In this document: one piece after another, positions 27,486 through 36,213 of the stretch
Numbering within the stretch: the first letter of the stretch is position 1
How the letters are laid out: the number at the start of each line of letters is the position of its first letter
Notes under the pieces: generated by a model
Told to the model about the DNA's origin: nothing
Databases searched by the model: none
Seen by the model: the letters and a program-made list of their open reading frames with translations, nothing else
NCBI GenBank assembly: GCA_965277595.1
Contig: CBDIDH010000002.1
Location: 1,116,001 to 1,180,000 of the forward strand
DNA: 64,000 nt
DNA from: CBDIDH01 sp965277595
GTDB taxonomy: Bacteria > Planctomycetota > Planctomycetia > Isosphaerales > Isosphaeraceae
Reading direction: 5' to 3'
Program-made: the position numbers and the translations under genes

Positions 27486-27570
27486 AATGACCGATGACCG
27501 ATGACCGATGACCGATGAGGAAACCCATCGGCGTTGCCTTGCAGACTCTTCCCTTGGTCATTGGTCATCG
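27486..27570. repeat. family A repeat: four left heptads, two right
   Basis: Four ATGACCG units (27487-27514) on the left and TTGGTCATTGGTCATCG on the right, 50-odd bases apart. It sits in the divergent region between galK and the Rrf2 regulator, so here it is near 5' ends rather than a 3' end. Confidence 0.82.
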
Positions 27571-27626
27571 TCCCTCCTCCTTCCCAACCCGGCGGGGCGG
27601 GGCGCATCCCCTCGTCAAATTCGATC

Positions 27627-27655
27627 TTGACTTCCCTGGTCGAAATAGGGAAGAT
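27627..27655 (+). promoter_or_regulatory. candidate Rrf2 promoter with dyad operator
   Basis: TTGACT (27627-27632) is followed 17 bases on by GAAGAT, a weak -10. Within this span CTTCCCT (27631-27637) and AGGGAAG (27647-27653) form a perfect 7-base dyad with a 9-base spacer. It lies 30 bases before the Rrf2 start. Rrf2 regulators commonly bind such dyads over their own promoter, so autoregulation is plausible. Not proven. Confidence 0.45.
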
Positions 27656-27683
27656 TCCTCCGATTCCGAGCGAGGCCGGTCCG

Positions 27684-28133
27684 ATGAGTGTCTCGTCGAA
27701 ATGTTATTACGCGATCCGGGCCATTTACGCGCTGGCCGAGCATAACAGCCAGGAACCGCTCAAGATCGCGGACATCGCGGAGCGCGAAAAGATCCCGATC
27801 CGGTTCCTGGAAGTGATTCTCAGTCAGCTCAAAGGCGGCGGTTTCGTTCAGAGCCGACGTGGCGCCGAAGGAGGGTACCGGCTCGCCAGAACAGCCGACT
27901 CGATCACCATCGGCGAGATCATGCGGTACGTTGACGGCCCGATCGCCCCGGTCGATTGCGTCAGTCAGTCGCGGCACAAGGAGTGTGAGTTTCACGGCGA
28001 GTGTCACTTTTTCGGCTTCTGGGGACGGGTCCGACAGGCGATCTCCGACGTCGTCGACCGCACCACCTTTGCCGACCTCGTCCGCGAAAACCGCGAACGG
28101 AAACGGGGTTATGTCGGAGACTGGATCATCTGA
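27684..28133 (+). CDS. Rrf2 family regulator with three-Cys cluster motif
   Basis: A 149-residue DNA-binding protein. The winged helix is at about 3-65 (YYAIRAIYALAEH, FLEVILSQLKGGGFVQSRRGAEGGYRLAR). The C-terminal part holds C92, C101 and C107 (C-x8-C-x5-C), the place where IscR, NsrR and relatives bind an iron-sulfur cluster. It therefore probably senses Fe-S status, redox state or nitric oxide. It lies 81 bases upstream of a sulfate ABC transporter operon on the same strand, so control of sulfur uptake is likely. CymR is an Rrf2 regulator of cysteine metabolism, but it lacks the cluster. The ATG at 27684 gives the canonical N-terminus. Confidence 0.92.
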   Translation: MSVSSKCYYAIRAIYALAEHNSQEPLKIADIAEREKIPIRFLEVILSQLKGGGFVQSRRGAEGGYRLARTADSITIGEIMRYVDGPIAPVDCVSQSRHKECEFHGECHFFGFWGRVRQAISDVVDRTTFADLVRENRERKRGYVGDWII

Positions 28134-28137
28134 TCGG

Positions 28138-28185
28138 CCCGGGAAGACGGCCGAAGGCATCGGGCCTTCCCTCGTCGTTCCCGGG
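28138..28185. promoter_or_regulatory. hairpin between Rrf2 gene and sulfate operon
   Basis: CCCGGGAA (28138-28145) pairs with TTCCCGGG (28178-28185), with a smaller inner pairing of GGCC and GGCC around the loop. It begins just after the Rrf2 stop and ends 29 bases before the start of the sulfate-binding protein gene. It could be a terminator, an attenuator or an mRNA stabiliser. Confidence 0.4.
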
Positions 28186-28214
28186 CATGACGCCTGGGGA
28201 CGATTGAACCTTTC

Positions 28215-29285
28215 ATGACGCGATCCGGTCTCGCCACGACCCGCCGACTCAGCCTCGCCGCCGTTCTCGTCCTCGCGACGACCGCCGCGACCCCCGGTTG
28301 CGCGCCGAGTCTCGGCTCGGCGGCGTCAAAGACCGATACGCTGACCATCGGCGCCTATTCGGTCGTTCGCGAAGCCTTTCACGACGCGATCTTGCCCGCC
28401 TTCGCGGCGCGCTGGAAGGCCCAGACCGGCCGCGACGTCCGGTTCGAGGAATCGTACAGCGGGTCGGGTGCCCAGAGCCGGGCGATTGCCTCGGGCTTTG
28501 ACGCCGATCTCGCGGTTCTCTCGCTCGAAGGCGACATCAACCGGCTCGTCAAGGCTGGCCTCGTCCATAAGACCTGGAAGGACGGGCCGACCAGGGGGAT
28601 GATTACCCGGAGCCTCGTCGTCGTCGGCGTCCGCGAGGGCAACCCCAGGCAGATCCACGACTGGAACGACCTCACCAAGGCCGACGTCGGCGTCCTCTAT
28701 CCCGACCCGAAGACCTCCGGCGGCGCCCGCTGGAACATCAACGCGATCTACGGCGCCGGGCTTCTGGCGCCGACCTATTCCGGCGGCAAGGCCGACAAGA
28801 AGGCCGCCCGCGCCTTGCTCGCCAGGGTTCAGGCGCGCGTTGTCAACATGGATTCCTCGGGCCGACAGAGCATGGCGACCTTCGACCGAGGCACCGGCGA
28901 CGCCGTCGTGACGTATGAGAATGAACTACTCCTCCGCCGCAAGATGACCGGCCGCGAGGCCCCGTATATCATCCCCGAGGCCACCCTTCTGATCGAAGGC
29001 CCGGCGGCGATCGTCGATGCGTCCGTGACGCGGCACAAGAACCGCCCGCTGGCTGAAGCCTTTCTCGCCTTCCTGACGACTTCCGAGGCTCAGGCGATTC
29101 TGAGCGATTACGGCTTCCGCCCGCTTGACCCCGCGCTCGACTCGTCCGCCCGTCCCCCTCTGCCAGCAAAGCTCTTTCGGGTCGCCGACCTCGGCGGCTG
29201 GTCGAAGATCAACAAGGAGGTTTACGACCCCGGCGGGGTCTGGGACGCCCTCTTCACCAGCAAGGCGAAGGGAGCCTTCCGTTGA
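28215..29285 (+). CDS. periplasmic sulfate-binding protein of the sulfate ABC transporter
   Basis: A 356-residue exported solute-binding protein. The N-terminus is a signal peptide ending near C29, which may be a lipid anchor (box TPGC is imperfect). Mature motifs fit the Sbp/CysP family: GAYSVVREAFHDAI, RFEESYSGSGAQSRAI, DADLAVLSL, LYPDPKTSGGARWNINA and LIEGPAAIVDASV. It would bind sulfate or thiosulfate and hand it to the CysT/CysW pore. It opens a four-gene operon, overlapping the next gene by 4 bases. Confidence 0.93.
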   Translation: MTRSGLATTRRLSLAAVLVLATTAATPGCAPSLGSAASKTDTLTIGAYSVVREAFHDAILPAFAARWKAQTGRDVRFEESYSGSGAQSRAIASGFDADLAVLSLEGDINRLVKAGLVHKTWKDGPTRGMITRSLVVVGVREGNPRQIHDWNDLTKADVGVLYPDPKTSGGARWNINAIYGAGLLAPTYSGGKADKKAARALLARVQARVVNMDSSGRQSMATFDRGTGDAVVTYENELLLRRKMTGREAPYIIPEATLLIEGPAAIVDASVTRHKNRPLAEAFLAFLTTSEAQAILSDYGFRPLDPALDSSARPPLPAKLFRVADLGGWSKINKEVYDPGGVWDALFTSKAKGAFR

Positions 29286-30121
29286 GCCAGGCCGCCAGAA
29301 CCCTACCAGTCCGGCCGTCGATGGGTCTTCTGATCCGGGCGACGACTCTTTTTTACCTCGGCCTGATGGTTCTCTTGCCACTCGCGGCGCTCGGCGCCGG
29401 GGCGATCGAGGAAGGGCCAGGCGCCTTCTGGAAGGCCCTCAAAAATCCCTTCGCCACCCACGCGCTAATGCTCACCTTTCTCACGGCCGGGGCGATGGTC
29501 GTCATCAACGCCGTGACCGGCACGGCGACCGCCTGGGTGCTCGTTCGCTACGACTTTCCCGGCAAAGGGATCGTCAACGCCCTGATCGACCTCCCTTTCG
29601 CCGTGCCGACGGTCGTCACCGGCCTGATGCTCGTGGCCCTGTATGGCCCGTCGAGCGTCCTCGGCGCCTTTTTGACCTCGCGCGGCCTGGCGATCATCTA
29701 TCAAAAGCCGGGAATCGTGCTCGCGCTCTTGTTTGTCACCTATCCATTCGTGATCCGCAGCGTTCAGCCCGTTCTCATGGAAATGGATCGCGCCGAGGAG
29801 GAAGCGGCATCGACCCTCGGCGCCAGCCCCTGGACGACCTTTCGCCGGATCACCCTGCCGACGCTCTGGCCGGCCGTGCTCACCGGCACCGGCCTTTCGT
29901 TCAGCCGGGCGCTCGGCGAATTTGGCAGCGTGGTGATGGTCGCGGGCAACCGGCCGCTCGAAACGAAGACCGGTCCCATGTACATCTTCGGCGAGATCGA
30001 GAGCGGCAACCGCCAGGGAGCAATGGTCGTCTCGGCCGTGCTTCTGGCGTCGTCGCTGGCGGTCCTCATCCTTTTGAACCGGCTCCAGCGTCGAGGCGGG
30101 GAGCGTACCCATGTCGCCTGA
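29282..30121 (+). CDS. cysT: sulfate ABC transporter permease CysT (CysU)
   Basis: A 279-residue inner-membrane permease with six helices. The cytoplasmic loop EEEAASTLGASPWTTFRRITLP is the EAA motif that docks on the ATPase; GLSFSRALGEFGSVVMVAGN and a TKT-type MYIFGEIESGN tail are typical of CysT. It starts at TTG 29282, overlapping the binding-protein stop (TTGA), with GAAGGGAG seven bases upstream. An internal ATG at 29321 would cut into the N-terminal tail. It pairs with CysW. Confidence 0.94.
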   Translation: MSQAARTLPVRPSMGLLIRATTLFYLGLMVLLPLAALGAGAIEEGPGAFWKALKNPFATHALMLTFLTAGAMVVINAVTGTATAWVLVRYDFPGKGIVNALIDLPFAVPTVVTGLMLVALYGPSSVLGAFLTSRGLAIIYQKPGIVLALLFVTYPFVIRSVQPVLMEMDRAEEEAASTLGASPWTTFRRITLPTLWPAVLTGTGLSFSRALGEFGSVVMVAGNRPLETKTGPMYIFGEIESGNRQGAMVVSAVLLASSLAVLILLNRLQRRGGERTHVA

Positions 30122-30953
30122 ACCGACGACGATCCGCCCCGGTTCGACGCTCGGCCGCCGGCTCCTGATCGCCGGTGTCCTCGGCTGGTTCGCGATCCTG
30201 ATCCTCGTCCCCACGCTCGCCCTGATCAAAGGGGCCTTCGCCGACGGCCTCGCGCCGTTCTGGCAGGCGATCAGCTCGACCGACGCCCGCCGCGCCTTTG
30301 CCCTGACCCTGGGCATCGCCCTGACGGCAACCATCGTGAACACGGCCTTCGGCCTGGCCTTCGCCGTGGTCCTGGTGCGTCATCGCTTCTGGGGCAAGAC
30401 GCTTGTCGACGGCCTTGTCGACCTCCCCTTCGCGGTCTCGCCGATCATCGCCGGCCTGATGCTGGTGATCGTCTACGGCCCTCAAGGCTGGCTCGGCCGA
30501 TGGCTGGAACCCGCGGGCCTTCGGGTCGTCTACGCCTGGCCGGGCATGGCCCTGGCGACAAGCTTCGTGACTCTTCCCTTCGTCGTTCGCGAGGTCGTTC
30601 CGGTTCTTCGCGAGTTCGGCGTTGAGCAGGAGGAAGTCGCCTACACCCTTGGCGCCGGGCGTTTGACCACCTTCTGGCGGGTCACGCTTCCGTCGATTCG
30701 CTGGGGCCTCGCGTACGGAATCACGCTCACCGTGGCCCGCTCACTCGGCGAGTTCGGCGCGCTTCTCGTGGTCTCTGGAAACATCCTCGGCCGGACGCAG
30801 ACGGCGACCCTGTACATCCACGACGGCATCGAGTCTTTCGACACCGCCGGCGCCTACGCCGCGAGCGTCCTTCTCGCGGGCGTCTCCTTCGTCATGCTCA
30901 TCGTCATGGAAGCCCTCCGCCGCCGCGTCGACTCCCACGAACACCCCGATTAA
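30111..30953 (+). CDS. cysW: sulfate ABC transporter permease CysW
   Basis: A 280-residue inner-membrane permease, six helices. The EAA loop is EQEEVAYTLGAGRLTTFWRVTLP, followed by ARSLGEFGALLVVSGNI and TATLYIHDGIE, which separates CysW from CysT. It starts with ATG at 30111, overlapping cysT by 11 bases, so the two are translationally coupled. Downstream the operon is interrupted by a heptad repeat before the ATPase gene. Confidence 0.94.
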   Translation: MSPEPTTIRPGSTLGRRLLIAGVLGWFAILILVPTLALIKGAFADGLAPFWQAISSTDARRAFALTLGIALTATIVNTAFGLAFAVVLVRHRFWGKTLVDGLVDLPFAVSPIIAGLMLVIVYGPQGWLGRWLEPAGLRVVYAWPGMALATSFVTLPFVVREVVPVLREFGVEQEEVAYTLGAGRLTTFWRVTLPSIRWGLAYGITLTVARSLGEFGALLVVSGNILGRTQTATLYIHDGIESFDTAGAYAASVLLAGVSFVMLIVMEALRRRVDSHEHPD

Positions 30954-31026
30954 CCCTTTGCCCTTTTCTGTCCTTTGCCCTTTGCCCTTTGCCCTTTGCC
31001 CTTTGCCCTTTGCCCTTTGCCCTTTC
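30954..31026. repeat. family B heptad array inside the sulfate operon
   Basis: CCCTTTGCCCTTTTCTG and then eight perfect 7-base units, TCCTTTG once, CCCTTTG six times, and CCCTTTC (30971-31026). Only the pyrimidine arm is present. It occupies nearly the whole 98-base gap between cysW and cysA, directly before the cysA ribosome site. Confidence 0.9.
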
Positions 31027-31051
31027 CGTCCGGCCCTCCAAGGAGCGAAAC

Positions 31052-32161
31052 GTGGGGATCGTGGTTCGCCATCTCTCAAAACGGTTCGGCTCGTTCCAGG
31101 CCGTGAACGATGTCTCGTTCGAGGTCCCGGCCGGTCAGCTCGTCGCCTTGCTCGGTCCGTCGGGGTCGGGCAAGAGCACGATCCTCCGCGTGATTGCCGG
31201 TCTGGAACCGGCCGACGCGGGCGATGTCGAATTAACGGGCGAGGACGCCACGAACCTTCCCGCGCAGCAGCGCGGGGTTGGCTTCGTTTTCCAGCATTAC
31301 GCCCTCTTCCGACACATGACGATCCGCCAGAACGTCGCCTTCGGGCTCGACGTCCAGAAGCCCCGGCCCGACCGCTCGGAGATCCGCCGCCGGGTCGACG
31401 AGCTTCTCGACCTCGTCCAGTTGATCGGATACGCCGACCGCTATCCCTCGCAGCTTTCCGGCGGACAGCGTCAGCGCGTGGCGCTCGCCCGGGCGCTCGC
31501 GCCTCGGCCCAAGGTCTTGCTCCTTGACGAACCCTTTGGAGCCCTCGACAGCAAGGTCCGCGACGAGCTTCGAACCTGGCTCCGCAAGCTTCACGACGAG
31601 GTCCACGTCACCAGTCTCTTCGTCACGCACGACCAGCAAGAGGCGTTCGAGGTCTCCGACCAGGTCGTCGTCCTGAACAAGGGACGCGTCGAGCAGATGG
31701 GACCGCCGCAAGACCTTTACGAACGGCCGACGTCGGCCTTTGTCACCGAATTCCTCGGCGCCGTGAACGTGCTCCGGGTCGAAACGGTGCTCGGCATGGA
31801 TCATCTTGGCGAGGAAGTTCCCTTACCCCTGCCGATCCCCGGTCCCGCCGGGGCGACCACGCCGATCAACGCCCAGACAAACACCGGCACAACGGTTTAC
31901 GTCCGCCCCCACGACTTCGACGTGACCCGCGAACGTAACGGCCGACCCGCCTGGACCGCCCGGATTCGCCGACTCACCCCGCTCGGCGGCCTCGTCCGCC
32001 TCGACCTCACGCTTCTCGACGGCACGAGCCTTCACGTCCAGCTTACCCGCGAGCGCTGCCTGGAGTTAAATCTCCACGGCGGCGAGAACGTCTTCGTCGC
32101 CCCCAAGGACCTCAAGGTCTTCCACGAGGCCAGAGCCTTCGTCGAGAATTACGTGATCTGA
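31052..32161 (+). CDS. cysA: sulfate ABC transporter ATP-binding protein CysA
   Basis: A 369-residue ATPase. Walker A GPSGSGKST is at 35-43, ABC signature LSGGQRQR at 135-142, and Walker B VLLLDE ends at 160, followed by the D-loop and the switch His (FVTHDQQEA). A C-terminal regulatory domain (about 240-369) includes VYVRPHDFDVTRE, typical of the CysA TOBE-like domain. It powers CysT/CysW. I place the start at GTG 31052 because AAGGAG lies six bases upstream. The open frame continues back through the heptad array to 30989, but that part is repeat, not protein. Confidence 0.94.
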   Translation: MGIVVRHLSKRFGSFQAVNDVSFEVPAGQLVALLGPSGSGKSTILRVIAGLEPADAGDVELTGEDATNLPAQQRGVGFVFQHYALFRHMTIRQNVAFGLDVQKPRPDRSEIRRRVDELLDLVQLIGYADRYPSQLSGGQRQRVALARALAPRPKVLLLDEPFGALDSKVRDELRTWLRKLHDEVHVTSLFVTHDQQEAFEVSDQVVVLNKGRVEQMGPPQDLYERPTSAFVTEFLGAVNVLRVETVLGMDHLGEEVPLPLPIPGPAGATTPINAQTNTGTTVYVRPHDFDVTRERNGRPAWTARIRRLTPLGGLVRLDLTLLDGTSLHVQLTRERCLELNLHGGENVFVAPKDLKVFHEARAFVENYVI

Positions 32162-32303
32162 CGGAGCAAACGGCCGCCTGGTTTCACTCGACACCTGGGA
32201 GATCGATTTTTGCTTTGCGGGGGTCCGACATGCCTCGTACAATCCCCTGTCGCCCACGCGTCAACCAACACCAACCGGAGCGCCCTCCGCCTGAGACACA
32301 ACC

Positions 32304-32690
32304 ATGAAAACAACGATGTATTATGTCGATGAAATTGAAAAAGTTACCGTTGAAATAAAAGGCTTGAACAAACGAATCGACCAACTTATGGCCACTTACC
32401 GCAAATCTCCCGCGGTGAAGAAGCTTGAGGAACTCTCGGCGGAGGCGGAGGAATACCAGCAGCAAGGCAAATGGAAGCAGTACGAAAAACTCTTCAAAGA
32501 GTATACTGAGGAAGTACAACTTCAAACGGAAGAGACGATCAAGGAGTTTCAAGAGGTGGCCACCGCGAGGTCGGCGTGTTTCTCCAAGATCTCGAAGATG
32601 AGGGCCGACCTGATCGGTCTCGTCGATGAGAAAATCAGGAGGTACGCCGTGGTGAAAAAACACCTGGAAGATGATAGCTACTTCAGATAA
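32304..32690 (+). CDS. small helical, coiled-coil protein of unknown function
   Basis: A 128-residue soluble protein, almost all helix, rich in Glu and Lys, with heptad spacing of hydrophobic residues through about 5-110 that suggests coiled coil. No catalytic motif, signal peptide or membrane segment. The 5' half is clearly AT-richer than its neighbours (many AAA, GAA, ATA and TAT codons), which may indicate a different origin. It stands about 140 bases after cysA and about 90 bases before another small helical gene. I do not recognise the family. Confidence 0.65.
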   Translation: MKTTMYYVDEIEKVTVEIKGLNKRIDQLMATYRKSPAVKKLEELSAEAEEYQQQGKWKQYEKLFKEYTEEVQLQTEETIKEFQEVATARSACFSKISKMRADLIGLVDEKIRRYAVVKKHLEDDSYFR

Positions 32691-32781
32691 TTTCCTTGGT
32701 TGATGAGTCGCAAGGTCGTCAATCCTCCTGGGTCGACAAGCGGAAGAGATCCTGACTCGTGGCAGTCAAGGGAGCGAAGGC

Positions 32782-32943
32782 ATGGCGGGACCCAAAGACG
32801 CGAAGGAAGCTCAGAAGCTGATCAAGCAGTTGATCGAGTCCTCAGAGAAACGGGTCGAAAAGGCCGCGAAGGAGCAGATGTCGGCCGACACGGAAGAGCT
32901 TGACAAGCTGGTCAAAATTCTCAAGGCCAACAAGGACGATTAA
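32782..32943 (+). CDS. 53-residue helical protein of unknown function
   Basis: A short gene from ATG 32782 to TAA 32941-32943. A strong purine-rich ribosome site (AAGGGAGCGAAGG) lies directly upstream. The product is charged and helical: MAGPKDAKEAQKLIKQLIES, then more Lys/Glu and DELDKLVKILK-like spacing, with no Cys, Trp or Tyr. It is below common length cut-offs and would be missed by many annotations. It and the preceding gene are both small, charged and helical, which suggests a linked pair. Confidence 0.55.
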   Translation: MAGPKDAKEAQKLIKQLIESSEKRVEKAAKEQMSADTEELDKLVKILKANKDD

Positions 32944-33306
32944 CACCACGATGTCGATGTCGATTTCTCGGAAGGAACCGATCTCGGCCCGGAAAAAGCA
33001 TCCGACGGCGACGGATCTCGGCTTCCGAGTCCAGAATCCCGCGCGACCGCTGGCGGTTCGGTAAGGCTCTCGGCGACAACGGGACGTTGAGAAGTCCGCC
33101 CCGGCGATCGACCGCGCAATCCACGCATTGAATTCCCATCCCAAACTTGTCAACACGGTCCTCGGTCTTTCTTTTTGAGAAGGAAGCAACCGAGTCGTTC
33201 GGCCGGTCCTCCCTGGACGATCCCCCTTCGAAAGGATTAGAACGAAGCCATTCCGAACGTCCAGGGCTCCTGGAAAAACCGACCCGTCGAAGGAGTGATC
33301 GGCCTC
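32944..33306. other. intergenic region with no recognised gene
   Basis: About 360 bases before the M16 protease. Frames on both strands here lack ribosome sites and family resemblance. An AAGGAG box at its right end serves the protease. No heptad repeat, unlike most gaps of this size in the window. Confidence 0.45.
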
Positions 33307-36186
33307 ATGAGAGAGTGCAACAGAGACCTCGGGCCGGGCCTGGCCCGACCAATCGCGACTGCCCTGGCCGTCGCGCTCGCCCTGGTGTTGGTCGCCGCGC
33401 CGGCGACCACGTCAAGGGCCGACGACCGCAAACCGCAGGTCCCTGACCTCAAGGTGGAAACCTACACCTTGCCCAACGGCCTCAACGTGATTCTTCACGA
33501 GGACCACACGACCCCCTCGGTCGGCGTGAACCTCTGGTACAAGGTCGGCTCGAAAAACGAGAAGACCGGCCGGACCGGCTTCGCCCACCTGTTCGAACAC
33601 CTGATGTTCCAGGGTTCCGAACATCACGACAACGAATACTTCGGCCCGATCGAAAAAGTGGGCGCCCGGATCAACGGGTCGACCAACACCGACCGCACCA
33701 ACTACTTCGAGACCCTGCCGAGCAACGCCCTGGAACTCGCCCTCTGGCTCGAATCCGACCGGATGGGCTTCCTCCTCCCCGCGCTCACCCAGGCAAAGCT
33801 CGACAACCAGCGCGACGTCGTCAAGAACGAACGCAGACAGCGCGTCGATAACGTCCCCTACGGCCAGGCCGAGGAAAAACTCGACGAAGCTCTCTATCCC
33901 CCCGATCACCCCTATTATCACAGCGTTATCGGCTCGATGGCCGACCTCTCGGCCGCGACCCTGGGCGACGTCTCGGCCTTTTTTCGGACCTACTACGCTC
34001 CCAACAACGCCAGCCTCGTCGTTGCCGGAGACATTGACCCGGCGAAGACCAAAGCCTTGATTGAGAAATACTTCGGGCCGATTCCCCGCGGTCCCGAGGT
34101 GGCGAAGCTGAAGCCAAACGTGCCGACTCTCGCCGAGTCAAAACACCTGACGATGACCGACCGCGTGACCCTGCCACGCGCCTCGCTCGTCTGGCCGACT
34201 GTTCCCCGAGGCGACAAGGACGAACCGGCGATCGACGTCCTCGCGGCCATCCTCGGCGGCCTCGTCAAGGATAACCGGCTGTACAAGGCGCTGATGTATA
34301 ACCGCCAGCTTGCCGCGTCGGTCGGCGCCGGGCATCCCACGATGATGCTCTCGGGCAAGTTTGAGGTTGAATTGAGCGCCCGGCCGGGCAAGTCGCTTGA
34401 CGACCTGGTCAAGATCGCCGATGCCGAGATTGCCCGGCTCCGCGACGAAGGGCCGACCGACGACGAGGTTCTCAAGGCCCAGAACTCGCGCGAAAGCGGC
34501 CAGGTTCTCGGCCTCCAGTCGCTTCAGCACCGCGCTGACTTTTTGAACAATTACGCGGTCGACCTCGGCGATCCGCTCGCCTACAAGGCCGAGACCGCCG
34601 CGCTCTTCGCCGTCACCGCGAGCGACGTGAAGCGCGTGGCCCAAAAATACCTCAGCGGCCACCGGGTCCGGCTCGACGTCATCCCCGGCCCCGCCGCGAC
34701 CCGCGCTCCCGAGGTCGCCGTCGACACCAAGAGTCAGGCCCCGCTGGTCAATCCCCCGGTCGTCGCGGTCAAGCAGACGTTTGACCGCTCGACGATGCCC
34801 GCCGTCGGCCCCGCGCCCCAGTTCCGACCGCCGGGAGTCGTGCGCAGGAAGCTCTCGAACGGCCTTGAGATCCTCGTCGCCGAGCGTCACGAGCTCCCCG
34901 TCCTGAGCCTGGAACTGGTCGTCAAGGGGGGCGAAACGCTCGTCCCGGCCGACAAGCACGGCCTCGCCGGTCTCACGGCCTCGCTCCTCTCGGGCGGAAC
35001 CACGACCCGCGACGCCCCCGCGATCGCCAGCGCCCTGGCCGAGATCGGCGCCACGCTCGACGCCTCGGGCAAGCTGGAAGCGACCACCATCGGCCTGACC
35101 ACCCTGAAGAAGCACACCGAGCGCGCGCTCGATCTCTTCACCGACGTCATCCTGCACCCGACCTTTCCCGCCCGCGAGGTCGATCGGGTCCGCGCGCTCC
35201 GTCTCGCCGCGATCGAGGCGCGGTCCGACAGCGCTCCGGGCATTGCGATGACGGTTTATCCGCGCATCCTCTACGGCGATCGACACCCGTACGGCCGTCC
35301 TCGCGAGGGTTCGCTCAAGTCCATCGCGGCGATCACCCGCGAAGACATCGTCAAGTTTCACGAACGGATCTACCAGCCCGGCAACGCCGCCCTGATCGTC
35401 GTCGGCGACATCACGCCCGACGCCGCGACCGAGACCCTGGAAAAGGCCCTCAAGGGCTGGAAGTCCGACCAGGCCACGTCGATGACCCTCCCCGAGACGC
35501 CCGAGGCGCCCAAGGGGGTCACGGTTTACCTGGCCGACAAGCCGGGCGCGGCACAGTCGGTCGTCATGGTCGGCGAGATTGGCGTCAAGCGGGTCATTGA
35601 CGATTACGTCCCGCTGACGGTGATGAACGCCGTGCTCGGCGGTGAATTTTCAAGCCGGATCAACCTGAACCTCCGCGAGGACAAGGGGTACACCTACGGC
35701 GCCCATTCGTCCTTCGCCTTCCGGCTTGGCCCCGGCCCCTTCTATGCCGGCGGGTCGGTGCAGACCGACGTGACCAAGGAAGCCCTCGCCGAACTCATCA
35801 AGGAATTAACCGACGTGACCGGCCCCCGGACGATCACTCCGGCCGAGCTTGACTTCGTCAAGGACCGGCTCGTCCGCGGCTTCCCCGCGCAGTTCGAGAC
35901 GACCTCCGCCGTGGCCGGAACGCTCGCCGAGCTGGTCATGTTTGACCTGCCCGACGATGAGTTCGTGACCTATCCCGCCCGCGTCGCCGCCGTCACCAAG
36001 GCCGATGTCGACCGCGTCGCCCGCCAGTACCTTCACCCCGACCGCCTGACGATCCTCGTCGTCGGCGATCGCGCCAAGGTCGAGAGTCGCCTCAAAACCC
36101 TGCCGTTTGTCCGGGTCGTCAACCTCGTTGACTCCGAGGGCAAGCCCCTCGCCGACCCAACTCCCAGCGACCGCGACGTGAAGTAA
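33307..36186 (+). CDS. M16 family zinc peptidase, two-halved
   Basis: A 959-residue exported protease of the insulinase/pitrilysin family. A signal peptide covers about 1-38. The first half carries the inverted zinc motif HLFEH (94-98) with the downstream VKNERRQ glutamate, so it is the active half. The second half (from about 515, VVRRKLSNGLEILVAERHELP) has the same fold but lacks HxxEH and is the partner half needed for the closed chamber. It should degrade peptides in the periplasm. I start at ATG 33307, 11 bases after AAGGAG; a GTG at 33295 is in frame. It converges on metK across a family B hairpin. Confidence 0.93.
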   Translation: MRECNRDLGPGLARPIATALAVALALVLVAAPATTSRADDRKPQVPDLKVETYTLPNGLNVILHEDHTTPSVGVNLWYKVGSKNEKTGRTGFAHLFEHLMFQGSEHHDNEYFGPIEKVGARINGSTNTDRTNYFETLPSNALELALWLESDRMGFLLPALTQAKLDNQRDVVKNERRQRVDNVPYGQAEEKLDEALYPPDHPYYHSVIGSMADLSAATLGDVSAFFRTYYAPNNASLVVAGDIDPAKTKALIEKYFGPIPRGPEVAKLKPNVPTLAESKHLTMTDRVTLPRASLVWPTVPRGDKDEPAIDVLAAILGGLVKDNRLYKALMYNRQLAASVGAGHPTMMLSGKFEVELSARPGKSLDDLVKIADAEIARLRDEGPTDDEVLKAQNSRESGQVLGLQSLQHRADFLNNYAVDLGDPLAYKAETAALFAVTASDVKRVAQKYLSGHRVRLDVIPGPAATRAPEVAVDTKSQAPLVNPPVVAVKQTFDRSTMPAVGPAPQFRPPGVVRRKLSNGLEILVAERHELPVLSLELVVKGGETLVPADKHGLAGLTASLLSGGTTTRDAPAIASALAEIGATLDASGKLEATTIGLTTLKKHTERALDLFTDVILHPTFPAREVDRVRALRLAAIEARSDSAPGIAMTVYPRILYGDRHPYGRPREGSLKSIAAITREDIVKFHERIYQPGNAALIVVGDITPDAATETLEKALKGWKSDQATSMTLPETPEAPKGVTVYLADKPGAAQSVVMVGEIGVKRVIDDYVPLTVMNAVLGGEFSSRINLNLREDKGYTYGAHSSFAFRLGPGPFYAGGSVQTDVTKEALAELIKELTDVTGPRTITPAELDFVKDRLVRGFPAQFETTSAVAGTLAELVMFDLPDDEFVTYPARVAAVTKADVDRVARQYLHPDRLTILVVGDRAKVESRLKTLPFVRVVNLVDSEGKPLADPTPSDRDVK

Positions 36187-36213
36187 ACCCGCTCCGCCTC
36201 GCGTCTCGCGCGG

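Noticed and set aside
32921..33189. Leftward small frames between the small helical gene and the M16 gene
   Set aside because: No ribosome site, no family resemblance, biased composition.
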